In this document: positions 63,601 to 64,000 of the stretch, in pieces
Layout: each line of letters opens with the position of its first letter
Numbering within the stretch: position 1 is the first letter of the stretch
Origin: Rhynchonema sp. JSB1_4
Taxonomy: Eukaryota > Nematoda > Chromadorea > Monhysterida > Xyalidae
DNA: 64,000 bases
Direction of reading: 5' to 3'
Assembly: GCA_030248065.1 (NCBI GenBank)
Contig: JASAMV010002173.1
Span: 50,269 to 114,268, forward strand
Notes under the pieces: generated by a model
Seen by the model: the letters and a program-made list of their open reading frames with translations, nothing else
The model's database searches: none
Told to the model about the DNA's origin: nothing
Translations under genes and position numbers: made by a program

Positions 63601-63986
63601 AAGCCGCGCATGATGAAGCGATTCGGAACAGTGTCGCAGATGCATCACTTCGAGGTGGCCGAGGTCGAGGAAATGGTCGTGGATCATATCATCCAAACAA
63701 TGAGCAACGTTACACTCTTCGTGGAGGTCAACAACAACGTGGTGGCGGACAGGGTGTGGTGCACACTTTGCTATACGTGTGGCGAACATGCCCGCAGAAT
63801 AGACGTGATCAACAACATCAACAATCGACTAACGATGCGCAACGTGGTTCAATGCATCGACCAAATGGAAGTGAACAGAACAATGGCAATGGTCGTGCTT
63901 GTTTTATTTGCGGTGATCCGACACATTTGTCCCCGCAGTGTCCACAAAAGTTTCAACGTCTGAAACAACAGCAGCCTCAACAGTAA
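60667..63986 (+). pseudogene. gag: Gag of a second Gypsy-type element, broken
   Basis: ATG at 60667. An N-terminal CCHC-like knuckle (CAYCQST, then HRNQDC) is interrupted by an in-frame TAG. Frames then shift at about 61455, 62353 and 63400, each time with coding similarity continuing in another frame. Two repeated modules (GYISLNVVEWHQ and GFVSLDVVEWYQ) resemble the FFCMDVREW region of the 2877-aa polyprotein. A capsid-like domain spans about 62985-63560 (QMYTGAGSEHHFTAFEREV). A glycine/arginine-rich basic stretch and a final knuckle (CFICGDPTHLSPQC) follow. It is clearly the same lineage as the element at 15.5 kb but older and disabled. Pol would lie beyond the window. Confidence 0.8.
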
Positions 63987-64000
63987 GTTGTGGCGCCCGA

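Overview
This is eukaryotic, almost certainly invertebrate, DNA and it is dominated by mobile elements. Genes are split by many very short introns (about 40-200 nt, GT...AG). No bacterial signals, CRISPR arrays or rRNA are visible. The species cannot be told from the sequence. A degenerate TTAGGC-like tract (nematode-type telomere repeat) at 38.1 kb is a weak hint only.

Region 1 (1-13 kb) is part of a Maverick/Polinton (here 'Maverick A'), running off the left edge. Minus-strand genes, in transcription order, are a small C2H2 zinc-finger protein, a retroviral-type integrase, penton, a very basic core-like protein, the double-jelly-roll major capsid protein (MCP), a WD/beta-propeller-like protein and the packaging ATPase. 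Plus-strand genes are an adenain-type cysteine protease and a multi-exon membrane glycoprotein. The first 6.5 kb is rearranged: the ATPase and MCP 3' ends occur twice, a 976-bp unit is tandemly duplicated, and 740-1215 is full of single-base indels that look like assembly noise.

Region 2 (13-27 kb) holds a MITE, a short acidic ORF, an uninterrupted 2877-codon Ty3/Gypsy-type gag-pol on the minus strand, and its long upstream region.

Region 3 (26-53 kb) is a second Maverick-type gene set ('Maverick B') of a different lineage. Its recognisable genes are C2H2 proteins, a short membrane protein, integrase, penton, MCP, ATPase, two PC4-like proteins, an intron-split protein-primed DNA polymerase B (PolB), and a mucin-stalk membrane glycoprotein matching the one in Maverick A. 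Two MATH-BTB-like genes lie next to or inside it. Element termini were not found, so how many of these belong to one element is inferred.

Region 4 (53-64 kb) is repeat-rich: a 4-bp microsatellite, 8-bp-TSD hAT-type MITEs, foldback and tandem repeats and tRNA-like fragments. It ends with the 5' part (probable LTR end, primer-binding site, long leader, broken gag) of a second Gypsy-type element related to the one at 15-24 kb.

How the genes fit together: integrase and PolB would integrate and copy the Maverick DNA. MCP, penton, protease and ATPase form the virion morphogenesis module. The glycoproteins, propeller, MATH-BTB and zinc-finger proteins are candidate accessory or host-interaction genes. 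Several intron positions (ATPase P-loop, second integrase Asp) are identical in A and B, so the introns predate their divergence.
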